A stretch of 64,000 nt of DNA from NCBI RefSeq assembly GCF_032918005.1, contig NZ_CP136628.1:5131501-5195500 (forward strand). The letters run 5' to 3'. Within the stretch, counting starts at the first letter, position 1. Every line of letters starts with the position of its first letter. Below, one piece after another: positions 28,355 through 36,486 of the stretch. The notes under the pieces are model-generated. The model was given only the letters and a program-made list of their open reading frames with translations. It made no database searches and was not told the DNA's origin. Both the position numbers and the translations under genes were made by a program. The stretch comes from Bradyrhizobium sp. NDS-1 (lineage in GTDB: Bacteria > Pseudomonadota > Alphaproteobacteria > Rhizobiales > Xanthobacteraceae).

Positions 28355-29284
28355 CTACTTGAGGGCTTCTCTCGTGCGACGCGCCTCGTAAGACTTCACA
28401 TGGGTGTAGGCCGCGCTGAGAAACACGGCATCCGCGCCATGTTCCGCCCGTCCCAGGAGGTCGCCCAGAACGTGGTCGCCTTCTGTCCGCGATCCTTTCT
28501 CGATGTCGCGCAGCATGGACGCCATCAGCGGAGATCCGGGCGCCGTGAGGAGCGGTCGCGTGCGCTCCAAATAGGCTGGACGAGGCGCAAAGCCGGCGTC
28601 CGCGGCAATCTTGGTGCATTCATCGAGAAGCTTCACGATAAGTCCCGAAGCACCGGCGGCGACGATGTCTCCGATCGAGGCGCGCATCAGGCAGGTCACG
28701 CCCGCGGCGGTGGCGATGAACACCCATTTCTCCCACATGTTCTGCAGGATGTCATCGCTGCCTTCGGCATCGAAATTCGCGTTCGATAATGCCGCGAAGA
28801 TCTTGTCGCGGCGCTTCGATCGCTTCCCGTCCTGCTCGCCGAAGCTGAGCGTATGCAGATCGACGAGATGGAGTATCTCGCCGTTGCTGGAAAGTGCCGC
28901 GGAGATGGCGCATTGACCTCCGAACACCTTCTCCTTCCCAAAGCGGGCGTTCAGTACGTCAATATGACGCAGGCCGTTCAAGAACGGGATGATGACGGTG
29001 TCGTCTCCAACCGCAGGCGCGAAGGACCGTATTGCATCGTCGAGATCGTAGGCCTTGCAACTCAACAAGATCAGATCGTAGGGCCCCTCGAGCCGTTCGG
29101 AGATCACGGTCGGCGGGGATACCAGATATAGATCGCCGGTCCGGCTCTTGACCTCGAGCCCCTTCTTGCGAAGCGCCTCCGCGCGAGCTGGCCTGACGAG
29201 GAAAGTGACATCGCGCCCGGCAGCCAGGAGCCTTGCTCCGAAATAGCCGCCTAGGGCTCCCGCTCCGATTACCAGTATCCGCAA
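28355..29284 (-). CDS. Ketopantoate reductase family (ApbA/PanE) dehydrogenase
   Basis: About 309 residues. N-terminal Rossmann motif GAGALGGYFGARLL, KAYDL with its conserved Lys, N in PFLNGLRHID, and the C-terminal helical domain NMWEKWVFIATAAGVTCLMR. Family members reduce 2-oxo acids with NADPH. Catabolic paralogues like this one often act on branched or unusual 2-oxo acids rather than in pantothenate synthesis. A TTG start at 29284 is supported by AGGAG. It lies on the same strand as the lactate-monooxygenase-like gene downstream and the binding protein upstream, in a probable operon. Confidence 0.82.
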   Translation of the reverse strand: MRILVIGAGALGGYFGARLLAAGRDVTFLVRPARAEALRKKGLEVKSRTGDLYLVSPPTVISERLEGPYDLILLSCKAYDLDDAIRSFAPAVGDDTVIIPFLNGLRHIDVLNARFGKEKVFGGQCAISAALSSNGEILHLVDLHTLSFGEQDGKRSKRRDKIFAALSNANFDAEGSDDILQNMWEKWVFIATAAGVTCLMRASIGDIVAAGASGLIVKLLDECTKIAADAGFAPRPAYLERTRPLLTAPGSPLMASMLRDIEKGSRTEGDHVLGDLLGRAEHGADAVFLSAAYTHVKSYEARRTREALK

Positions 29285-29404
29285 GATTCATCTCCTGTTT
29301 GACGTGGAAGATCGTCGTTCCGTGCTGACGGCGGGACCCGACGTCTGGCTCCGCAGCGCCGAAGGTTACGCCTCAGCGACCGTCACCGGTACCGACAGGC
29401 CTGA

Positions 29405-30613
29405 CTAGTCCACGGCGCTGACGAGCTTCCCGAAAGGAATCCAGCTTTTCCCGTCGAAGCTCTCGAACTGAAGTGACGTCCACGCCTGGTTGTTTTTCTC
29501 GCTGGTATTGATGGCGCTCCCCGGGAGCGCCATCGAAGGCGAGAAATTCCTCAAGTTCAGCGCCTGCTTCATGATGTTGCCGCGCGTCAGATCATCGCCG
29601 CATTGCTGAAGGATCTTCTCGAGCATTTCACCCTGGACGACACCAGCCACGTAAAGTGTCTCTGCCACGTCGCCCGTTGGAATGTACTTGGCAAGAAACG
29701 CACGATAGCTTTTGACTGCCGGGTCGTGCTCCCACGTCGGATCCATCGGATCTTTCAGGAACGTGCTTGATACCACCCCTTTGGCGTTGTCGAGTCCCGC
29801 GGCTGCAAGGGTCCCCGCGACCGACGTGGTGGAATTGATGATGACCGTCAGAGGGCTCCAGCCGATTTCGCGGATTTTACGGAGAGCTTGCGCCGTGAAC
29901 TTCGGTGATCCGGCGATGAACAACGCTTCTGATCCCGAGCTCTTGAGCGACACGACCTGAGAATCGACTGTCGGATCGGTCGCTTCGTAGGACTTTGTCA
30001 CGACCAGCTTGCCGAAATCGTCCTTCATGTATGAACGGAACGCGCCGACAAAATCCTTCCCGAGATCATCGTTCTGATAGAGTATGGCAACGCGCGAACC
30101 GGGCATCTTTTTAGTTATGAATTTCGCATACACCTTGCCCTCGGTATCATAGCTCGGCAGCCCGGTCGTGGTGTAAGGGTACTCGGCATGATTGGTGAAT
30201 TTGTTCGCGCCTGAGAGAACGAAGAGGTGCGGCACCTTCTTGGCATTGGCGTATTTCACGTTCGCAGAAATGCTCGCTGTCCCAAGCGGGCTGAACAGAA
30301 ATGCGACCTCCTCGCTTTCGACCAGCTTGCGGGTTTGCTCGACGGATTTGCTCGGTGAGTATGCATCGTCGAGGGCAATCAGCTTGATCTTGCGGCCGTT
30401 GATACCTCCCTTGTCATTGATGAACTCGACATAGGCCATCAATGCCTTGCCTACGTTGCCGAGCGCCGAGGCAGGGCCACTGAAGGGAAACGTCGATCCG
30501 ACCTTGATCTCCGTCGCGGTAACCCCGACTGGCTCCTCGGCCTCGGCCTTCCGCGCAAACGCCAGTGCAGTTGCAAGCAGCAGCGTCGCGAGCATGACTT
30601 TCCCCTGCCACAT
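29405..30613 (-). CDS. ABC transporter substrate-binding protein, branched-chain amino acid type
   Basis: About 402 residues. Signal peptide VMLATLLLATALAFARKAEA, then the peripheral binding protein type 1 fold: IKVGSTFPFSGPASALGNVG, DDAYSPSKSVEQTRKLVE, VAILYQNDDLGKDFV. The group binds amino acids, amides or aromatic acids for Liv-type importers. No permease or ATPase genes are in the window, so it is an orphan here. The start at 30613 has GGAGGGA. It is a clear paralogue of the protein at 57556. Confidence 0.88.
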   Translation of the reverse strand: MWQGKVMLATLLLATALAFARKAEAEEPVGVTATEIKVGSTFPFSGPASALGNVGKALMAYVEFINDKGGINGRKIKLIALDDAYSPSKSVEQTRKLVESEEVAFLFSPLGTASISANVKYANAKKVPHLFVLSGANKFTNHAEYPYTTTGLPSYDTEGKVYAKFITKKMPGSRVAILYQNDDLGKDFVGAFRSYMKDDFGKLVVTKSYEATDPTVDSQVVSLKSSGSEALFIAGSPKFTAQALRKIREIGWSPLTVIINSTTSVAGTLAAAGLDNAKGVVSSTFLKDPMDPTWEHDPAVKSYRAFLAKYIPTGDVAETLYVAGVVQGEMLEKILQQCGDDLTRGNIMKQALNLRNFSPSMALPGSAINTSEKNNQAWTSLQFESFDGKSWIPFGKLVSAVD

Positions 30614-30853
30614 CGATCTTTTCCCTCCAATGAGACGCTCACGGCGTCGAATGGCGTTTCCGTTCTGCGCCCCGCATCTGACGCCGGGGTCACATTTGAG
30701 ATCGGCTTTGACTCGCCCTTGCCTGGCTTCCGGCAGCAGCACTCGGCGTCCTCTCGCGTGAAACAGTCGCGGTAGGCGTGCCGGACGATGAATGTTGTTT
30801 GATCTTGCGATGCGAAAGCTGGCCGCGTCCAACCAGCCCGCGCCGGTTACGTT

Positions 30854-31645
30854 CTAGTCTCTGTAGCGCGAGCCCCTTGCATCAAGAGCACGACGATATG
30901 CCTCGAACGAATCTTGCCCAAAGGAGGTTTTTTCGTCGAAGCCCTTTGCAACCTCGCTCTGCATCTGCCGCGTCGTGCGACGCAAAATCTCTTCCGGCAG
31001 CGGCCGCCAGCCCTTGCCGAAAGTTGCAGCGGCGATCTGCACTTCGCACGCGCGTTGCAGGACCGTCATGCGGAACAGCGCCTCCGCGGCCGTCCTCCCA
31101 CACGTCAGAAGACCGTGGTGTCTCAAGATCATGTAGTTCTTGTTGCCCAGAGACTTCACGAGGCGCTCGCGCTCGCCGAGATCCGTCGAAATACCCTCGA
31201 AATCATGGTACGCAATTTGCTCATAGAGCATCGCGCCGTAGAAGCTGTGATGCGAGAGCCCCTCTTCCGTGCAAGCAACAGCGACACCGGCCGTCGTGTG
31301 CGTATGGGCGATGAAATGGGCATCATCGCGCGCGGCATGAACCGAAGAATGGATCGTGAAGCCCGGCGCGTTGACACGCCCCGGAACGTCCATAACCTTG
31401 TTCCCATCAAGATCGATCTTGATGAGATTGGAGGCTGTGACTTCGTTGTACGCCAGCCCGAACGAATTGATCAGAAAGTGCTTATCAGGACCCGGCACGC
31501 GAGCCGTGATATGATTATAGATGTGCTCGCACCAACCCAGATCGAAGAAGACATGATACAGCGCAGCGAGATCCTGACGGACCAGCCGCTCTTCGGCGGC
31601 CATGGCGTTGTGGCTGATGTTTCCTGGTGAAGTCTGGACGTTCAT
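30854..31645 (-). CDS. Class II aldolase/adducin family protein (first of two)
   Basis: A 263-residue protein. Family zinc ligands appear in THTTAGVAV (His residues) and ILRHHGLLTCG, and the N-terminal NHITARVPG loop is present. Members include fuculose-phosphate aldolase, but many bacterial ones of this subgroup are decarboxylases or of unknown reaction. The Glu expected for aldolase catalysis is not evident. The start MNVQTS has GGAGGA upstream; an earlier in-frame ATG at 31681 lacks support. It lies 37 bases after a second family member and is likely in one operon with it. Confidence 0.85.
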   Translation of the reverse strand: MNVQTSPGNISHNAMAAEERLVRQDLAALYHVFFDLGWCEHIYNHITARVPGPDKHFLINSFGLAYNEVTASNLIKIDLDGNKVMDVPGRVNAPGFTIHSSVHAARDDAHFIAHTHTTAGVAVACTEEGLSHHSFYGAMLYEQIAYHDFEGISTDLGERERLVKSLGNKNYMILRHHGLLTCGRTAAEALFRMTVLQRACEVQIAAATFGKGWRPLPEEILRRTTRQMQSEVAKGFDEKTSFGQDSFEAYRRALDARGSRYRD

Positions 31646-31682
31646 ACGATTCCTCCGAGAGACTTTATCGCTGGTCGGCACG

Positions 31683-32504
31683 TCAGTTGAGCAGATCCGG
31701 CTGCTCTTTCACGATCTTCGAATAGAGCGTCTGGAACTGAAACCATCCAGTCCTCGGTGAGCCGAGGATAGAGAAAGCCTGCTTCGCAGATTCCTCGGGA
31801 ATGATCTTGAGAGCCTGGCCGGTTCGCGCCGCCGCCGCTTCGGCAAGCAGTTGAACCTGGCACGACCGCTCCATCGTGATGAACCACCAGACCGCCTCAT
31901 CCACGCTCTGTCCGACAGTCAGAAGTCCATGGTTCTGCAAGATAGCCGCCTTGTGCGGCCCCAGCGCCTGAGCGATTTGCTGGCCTTCGTCCACTTCGAC
32001 TGCCACGCCACCGTAGTCCTCGTATAGAGCGTGATCGTTGTAGAAGGCACAGGCATCTTGCGTAATCGGCTCCAGTTTCCGAGCCAGCGTTGAGAACGCC
32101 CGGCCATGGGTGGAGTGCGAATGCGCTGCACCAATCGAATCCGGACGAGCCGCATGAACACTTGCGTGAATCGCGAAAGCGGCGGCATTGACGGGGTAGT
32201 TGCCCTCGACGACTTCGCCTTTGTGGTTGACCCGAATGAGGTCTGAGGCCTTAATCAACCCGAAGCTCATCCCGAAGCCGTTCACCCAAAACGTGTCCGT
32301 GAACTCCGGGTCACGCACGGTGATGTGGCCCGCGACCCCCTCGTCGAATCCGAATTTCGAAAAGAGCCTCAATCCAGCAGCCAGGCGCTCCTTTCTGTGC
32401 CGTCTCTCTTCAACCAGAGTCTTGAAAACAGGAGGTTGTGGCAGGCCCACGCCGATCTTCGCTACGGCTCCGGCATGTCGATCTTGAAGGGGGTGCTCGC
32501 TCAT
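31683..32504 (-). CDS. Class II aldolase/adducin family protein (second of two)
   Basis: About 273 residues. Motifs: VAGHITVRDPEFTDTFWVNGFGMSFG, HASVHAARPDSIGAAHSHSTHGRAF with clustered His, and ILQNHGLLTVG. It differs clearly from its neighbour, so the pair is an old duplication or two distinct subgroups, not a recent copy. In the longer frame an ATG at 32612 would add 36 residues of non-conserved sequence; MSEHPLQ at 32504 is preferred. It is divergent from a LysR gene that probably controls this operon. Confidence 0.83.
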   Translation of the reverse strand: MSEHPLQDRHAGAVAKIGVGLPQPPVFKTLVEERRHRKERLAAGLRLFSKFGFDEGVAGHITVRDPEFTDTFWVNGFGMSFGLIKASDLIRVNHKGEVVEGNYPVNAAAFAIHASVHAARPDSIGAAHSHSTHGRAFSTLARKLEPITQDACAFYNDHALYEDYGGVAVEVDEGQQIAQALGPHKAAILQNHGLLTVGQSVDEAVWWFITMERSCQVQLLAEAAAARTGQALKIIPEESAKQAFSILGSPRTGWFQFQTLYSKIVKEQPDLLN

Positions 32505-32599
32505 CGTTTTGCCTTCGTATTCAATATGCCGCGTAAGCCCACGGCACAGTGACGGGAATTGTTCGACGCGGCGCTGATATGAGGTTAAGTTCGGAGTGT

Positions 32600-32633
32600 C
32601 CGCGGCTACCATTAGACTGGCAGTGAGCCGCGG
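32600..32633. promoter_or_regulatory. Inverted repeat in the aldolase/LysR divergent region
   Basis: Perfect 8-bp arms CCGCGGCT and AGCCGCGG are separated by 18 bases, and lie 50 bases before the LysR start. The position fits a regulator binding site or an RNA hairpin in the LysR leader. The arms are GC-rich, unlike usual T-N11-A LysR boxes, so a structural role is equally possible. Confidence 0.35.
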
Positions 32634-32682
32634 AAAAACAATTGAAATCGATTGTGGATCGTTGAATTTGGCTCAGCGCAAA

Positions 32683-33615
32683 ATGTCGAATGCCCGATCA
32701 ACCCTTCCGCCCTTGGCAAGCCTTCGTGCGTTCGAAGCTCTCGCACGGTCCGGTAGCGTCAAGCTTGCTTCCGAAAGTCTAAACCTCACCCCATCTGCGA
32801 TCAGCCATCAAATTCGTACGCTGGAGGCGCACTTCGGCGTTCAACTCGTGCGACGCAGCGGCCGGAATGTCGAACTCACCGAAAGCGGCGCGATTTACGC
32901 CAGCGCCGTGCTCAGCGCCTTCGACGAACTGTTTCGCGCCAGCGACCTCCTTGAGGATCGCAAGCGCGGCCCGATCGTCAGGGTCAGCGTAACGCCGACG
33001 TTTGCGATGCTCGCTGCGCTCCCGCACCTCGAGAGATTCCGTATCGATAATCCGGGGCTTGATCTGAGGCTGGAGGCCAAGAATACCCCGGCCGATTTCG
33101 AGCGAGACAATATCGACGCCGCGGTCCAGTTCGGCGAGCCTCCTTTCGGTAACCTGACCTATCATCGGCTGCTCAGGTCGCGCGCCGCCCCATGCGCTGA
33201 CCCGAAGCTGTTGGACCGCCGCGGTCCCATTCGGCATCCGGAAGACTTGACGAGGCTGCCGTTGATAAAGTTCGCCACTGCGCCAGACCTTTGGCAGAGA
33301 TGGTTCGCGGAGTACGAACCGCAAGTCGCGACGAAGGAACCGGACCTCGTCGGCGACAGCCTCTTGACGGCCATACAGATGGCCAGGTCATCGATGGGCG
33401 TAGTCCTGGCGCCTTTCCCTCTGATCGCTCCGCTGGTCAGCAGCGGCGCTTTGACGGTCATAGCGCACTGGGGCTCGAAAAGCATCGCGCTGAGGGACTT
33501 TTACTTTACCCATCGGAAGGTCGATGGCTCGTCCGAGAAGATCAAGGCTGTCCACAAATGGCTGAAAGTCGTGGCCAAGGCCTTGGAAACCGATGCTGGA
33601 AAGCTCGGAGTGTAG
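32683..33615 (+). CDS. LysR-family transcriptional regulator, GcvA-like
   Basis: About 310 residues. N-terminal winged helix LPPLASLRAFEALARSGSVKLASESLNLTPSAISHQIRTLE, the GcvA/AmpR-like subgroup signature, then an effector-binding domain. The start at 32683 gives the normal LysR N-terminus; an in-frame ATG 87 bases upstream would add a non-conserved leader. Divergent from the class II aldolase operon, it probably regulates that operon in response to a substrate of the pathway. Confidence 0.88.
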   Translation: MSNARSTLPPLASLRAFEALARSGSVKLASESLNLTPSAISHQIRTLEAHFGVQLVRRSGRNVELTESGAIYASAVLSAFDELFRASDLLEDRKRGPIVRVSVTPTFAMLAALPHLERFRIDNPGLDLRLEAKNTPADFERDNIDAAVQFGEPPFGNLTYHRLLRSRAAPCADPKLLDRRGPIRHPEDLTRLPLIKFATAPDLWQRWFAEYEPQVATKEPDLVGDSLLTAIQMARSSMGVVLAPFPLIAPLVSSGALTVIAHWGSKSIALRDFYFTHRKVDGSSEKIKAVHKWLKVVAKALETDAGKLGV

Positions 33616-33659
33616 AACACTGCCACCGTTGGAAGTGCGCTCCGGTGACAAACGGGGCC

Positions 33660-34328
33660 TCACGCCAGATGATTGGATCTCTTGCGCTTGTGGGGCCTTT
33701 TCGAACCCGGGGGCCTGGTCCGCACCGAGGATTTACGGGATGCTTTCGTAGTTCCGAGGAGTTGCCGCTCGTTGCCGAGGACATGTTCGCGAGCCACGCT
33801 CATGATTTCCGAGGCGAACTCCCGATGATCCGCCGCGCGGGCCAACAGCAATGCGCCCACGATTTCAGACACGATGGCGATCGCTTCTCGCTTCGATGGG
33901 CCGTTCATGTCCTCGGACAAAATGGCGATCATCTCTCTCAGACCGTTTGAAAACGTCCGTCTGACGCCGGCGCCGGTCCGGGAAACCTCGGCACCGAGCG
34001 CCGGAAGAGCGCAACCGTTCGCGACATCGTCACGGTGTCGGTCCGTGAGATAGTAATCGACGATATTCAAAAGGCGTTCGCCGGGACTGGATCGATCGGC
34101 CAGCTTCCGCCATTGCTCTACCGATACGTTCATGGCCCGGGCGAAAGCTCTTTCGATCAGATCGCTCCGAGATTTGAAATGGAGATAGAAGCCGCCGTGC
34201 GTCAGACCGGCGGCCTTCATGAGCCCGGCCACCTTGACGCCTTCAACTCCTCGCTCGCGGATTCGAGCCGAAGCGCGATCCACGATACGTGCGGATGTTT
34301 CGGCTCTATGTCCTTTTTCATATCGCAT
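33660..34328 (-). CDS. TetR-family regulator
   Basis: A 222-residue protein with N-terminal helix-turn-helix (ASARIRERGVEGVKVAGLMKAAGLTHGGFYLHFKSRSDLI) and a C-terminal domain containing NGCALPALGAEV, the same subgroup as the TetR at 19425. A basic Lys/Arg-rich tail ends the protein. It is divergent from an alpha/beta hydrolase gene with a palindrome between them and probably represses it. It is convergent with the LysR gene. Confidence 0.86.
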   Translation of the reverse strand: MRYEKGHRAETSARIVDRASARIRERGVEGVKVAGLMKAAGLTHGGFYLHFKSRSDLIERAFARAMNVSVEQWRKLADRSSPGERLLNIVDYYLTDRHRDDVANGCALPALGAEVSRTGAGVRRTFSNGLREMIAILSEDMNGPSKREAIAIVSEIVGALLLARAADHREFASEIMSVAREHVLGNERQLLGTTKASRKSSVRTRPPGSKRPHKRKRSNHLA

Positions 34329-34477
34329 ATTGTCTCGCGGTCACGAGCTACTCGACGACCGAAAAGTCCGCGCGACAATGTTGCCGCACCCGTCCTGCAT
34401 CCACCGGTTCGGCCGCGCTCTGGACCACCGTAATTCATGCCGATGCGGCTCGACATGGCAAAGCTGGTGCTACGCCT

Positions 34478-34491
34478 ATTCAACATTGAAT
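34478..34491. promoter_or_regulatory. Palindrome between TetR and hydrolase genes
   Basis: ATTCAA-CA-TTGAAT is a perfect 6-bp inverted repeat with a two-base centre, AT-rich in a GC-rich neighbourhood. It lies 57 bases upstream of the hydrolase start and 149 bases from the TetR start. It is a candidate operator of the adjacent TetR protein. Confidence 0.4.
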
Positions 34492-34548
34492 TACGCCCTC
34501 GGATTTCTGGATGTTAGATATCATGTAGGTTCGCAAGGGAGCCGGACA

Positions 34549-35487
34549 ATGACGAGGATTTCTGCGCCTTTGGACGACCGCCCCGGTGCTCCTGCGCAGG
34601 CGCGCCAGACTCGCTCGGGCGATATTCGCAAGCGGACGGTTCGGGCCAATGGACTCGATTTTCCGGTCCTCGAAGCCGGGAGCGGTCCTCTGGTGCTATG
34701 CTTGCATGGCTTTCCCGATCATGCGCAAAGCTGGGTCCACATCCTTCGCCGCCTTGCGCAGGAGGGATATCGGGCCGTCGCTCCCGCCTTGCGCGGATAC
34801 TGGGCTGGTGGCGCAGCACCTGACGGATCCTACCGTGCCGCCGCGATCGGGCAGGACGTCCTCGCCCTGATCGAGGCCTTGGGGGCCGATCAGGCTCATG
34901 TCATCGGCCACGATTTCGGAGCGCGGGCTGCCTACTCCGCAGCAAGCCTCGACGCGTCGCGAATCTGCAAGCTTGTCGGGCTGGCGGTCCCCTACGGGAA
35001 GGGTCTGCCGCAGGCATTCGTAGCCGATGGCGAGCAACAGCGACGAAGCTGGTACATGTTCTTCTTTCACACGCGCTTTGCGGAGCCGGCCGTTCAGCTC
35101 AACGAGTTCGCATTTCTCGATCGGCTCTGGCGGGAATGGTCGCCCAGCTACAAGATGCCGGCTTCGGATCGCAGCGCGTTGATCGAGACGTTCAAACAGC
35201 CTGGCGTCCTGCCTCAGACGCTTGCCTACTACCGCCAGCTGTTCACACCGCCGCCCGAAGCGGAAGCCCAGGCCCTGGAAGCTCGCGCGAACGGCCCGAT
35301 CGCTGTCCCCTCGCTCTACCTGCACGGGGAGGAAGACGGTTGCATGTCAGCTCGGCTCAGCGACGACATGGCAGCGGCGTTCACGAAAGGCTTCGAACGC
35401 GTCGTTCTGCCCGGCGTCGGCCATTTCCTTCATCTTGAAAAGCCCGAGGTTGTTTTGGGTCACATTCTGCCTTTCCTCAAGACCTGA
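34549..35487 (+). CDS. Alpha/beta hydrolase, epoxide-hydrolase-like
   Basis: About 312 residues. HGFPDHAQSWVHILRRL (oxyanion-hole HG), nucleophile Asp in GHDFGARAAY, and catalytic His in GVGHFLHLEKPE. This order resembles soluble epoxide hydrolases and related dehalogenases. The Asp nucleophile excludes a typical serine esterase. The cap contains FFFHTRFAEP and a Tyr in SYKMP that could serve in epoxide opening. The ATG follows GGGAG. It lies divergent from a TetR gene; the natural substrate is unknown. Confidence 0.82.
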   Translation: MTRISAPLDDRPGAPAQARQTRSGDIRKRTVRANGLDFPVLEAGSGPLVLCLHGFPDHAQSWVHILRRLAQEGYRAVAPALRGYWAGGAAPDGSYRAAAIGQDVLALIEALGADQAHVIGHDFGARAAYSAASLDASRICKLVGLAVPYGKGLPQAFVADGEQQRRSWYMFFFHTRFAEPAVQLNEFAFLDRLWREWSPSYKMPASDRSALIETFKQPGVLPQTLAYYRQLFTPPPEAEAQALEARANGPIAVPSLYLHGEEDGCMSARLSDDMAAAFTKGFERVVLPGVGHFLHLEKPEVVLGHILPFLKT

Positions 35488-35571
35488 TCGCCGCAAGGCG
35501 CGGTCCTGCTACGGCGGGCTGCCTTTCCACTCAAAAGGAACGCCCGTCATCTCCTCGAAAAGGACGTTGCG

Positions 35572-35796
35572 ATGTCGAAACCGAGCCCCATTCTGATTAC
35601 CGGCGCCGGCGGCGACGTTGGAACGATCCCCGCGGCTCCGCGAAGCGCTCGGCACGCCATGACGGCAGGATCTCCCGTCATTCAACTGAAGCTCGGGCTA
35701 CGTCTCGCGTCTCTAACCGGCTTTCGCTGCCGATTTGCCACCGGATTTTACGCGTCGGACCGGACGGCGGATCAAGGCATCGGAGGCTTGCTGTAG
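35572..35796 (+). pseudogene. Truncated NAD(P)-binding (NmrA/SDR-like) gene remnant
   Basis: The frame starts MSKPSPILITGAGGDVG, a strong N-terminal Rossmann motif of NmrA or atypical SDR proteins with AAAAGGACG upstream of the ATG. It then loses recognisable family sequence after about 20 residues and stops at 74, where about 290 are expected. Its end overlaps the convergent HxlR gene. It looks like an internal deletion leaving only the start. Without comparison to an intact copy this remains moderate. Confidence 0.5.
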
Positions 35797-36156
35797 GTGG
35801 CGAATGCACTCGTCGTGCTGCAGGCCAGGCTTCAATCTCCCGTTGACGTGCCGGACGCCCCACTGACCGAGAGCCAGAACGACGACGCCAAGCTCGCGGC
35901 CCGAGTCCGTCAGGGTATAGGCCGCCCTGGGCGGATGATCGCTATAGAACTCGCGGCGCACGAGGCCGTGCTCCTCAAGTGTCTTTAGACGATCGGAGAG
36001 CACATTGGGCGCCATGCCGGGCAGACGCTCCTGAAGATCCTGGAAGCGCATGGTGCCGGGAAGCAAGTCCCGGACGATGAGGAGCGTCCAGCGCGCGCCG
36101 ACGATATCGAGCGTGCGGGCTACAGGACAAGATGCATCCAGACTGTTTCTTGCCAT
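35713..36156 (-). CDS. HxlR-family regulator (1 of 4)
   Basis: A 147-residue winged-helix protein: CPVARTLDIVGARWTLLIVRDLLPGTMRFQDLQERLPGMAPNVLSDRLKTLEEHGLVRR, with the conserved N-terminal Cys thought to sense aldehydes or oxidation in this family. A basic tail follows. The gene it once controlled may be the truncated NAD(P)-binding gene alongside. Upstream lie repeated TTTGGAC and a 7-bp inverted repeat. Confidence 0.88.
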   Translation of the reverse strand: MARNSLDASCPVARTLDIVGARWTLLIVRDLLPGTMRFQDLQERLPGMAPNVLSDRLKTLEEHGLVRREFYSDHPPRAAYTLTDSGRELGVVVLALGQWGVRHVNGRLKPGLQHDECIRHLQQASDALIRRPVRRVKSGGKSAAKAG

Positions 36157-36158
36157 CC

Positions 36159-36201
36159 AATATGGTCCAAATTCCTACCTTGTCCAAATATAGTCCATAT
36201 T
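36159..36201. promoter_or_regulatory. Candidate autoregulatory site upstream of HxlR 1
   Basis: AATATGG (36159-36165) and CCATATT (36195-36201) form an inverted repeat with a 29-base spacer. On the minus strand TTTGGAC occurs twice, and TATGGAC once more, in direct order. The cluster touches the regulator's start codon, as expected for autorepression. No second target with this pattern was found in the window. Confidence 0.4.
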
Positions 36202-36285
36202 CCGGGAATTGAAACTATCCGCAAACTCCCGGCGGCCATGCCACCTCGGATTCTGGAAGGCTCTTCGAGAGCGCAAGGGGGCCTG

Positions 36286-36486
36286 TCAATGGCTCGGAAG
36301 CCATGTGCAGCCAAGGGGTCTCAGCGGACCGATCATCGCCCCCAGCCGGATTGTAACCGGACGGTAGGTCCCATTGAACGGCCAGACCAACGTCCGGATC
36401 GAGGCTGAGTCGTAGATTCCCTCGACCGAAAACGGCGCCTGGTAGGGTTCGACGATCCCGTCAGCCGCTGACTTCTTGCGCTTCAC
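36286..36486 (-). CDS. Possible small protein overlapping the acyl-CoA ligase 3' end
   Basis: A GTG-started frame of 66 residues overlapping the last 26 bases of the ligase gene, with GAGGA directly before the start. The translation (VEPYQAPFSVEGIYDSASI, TLVWPFNGTYRPVTIRLGA) looks protein-like, but I recognise no family. It could be a fragment of a lost gene. The spacing of the Shine-Dalgarno sequence is poor. Confidence 0.25.
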   Translation of the reverse strand: MKRKKSAADGIVEPYQAPFSVEGIYDSASIRTLVWPFNGTYRPVTIRLGAMIGPLRPLGCTWLPSH

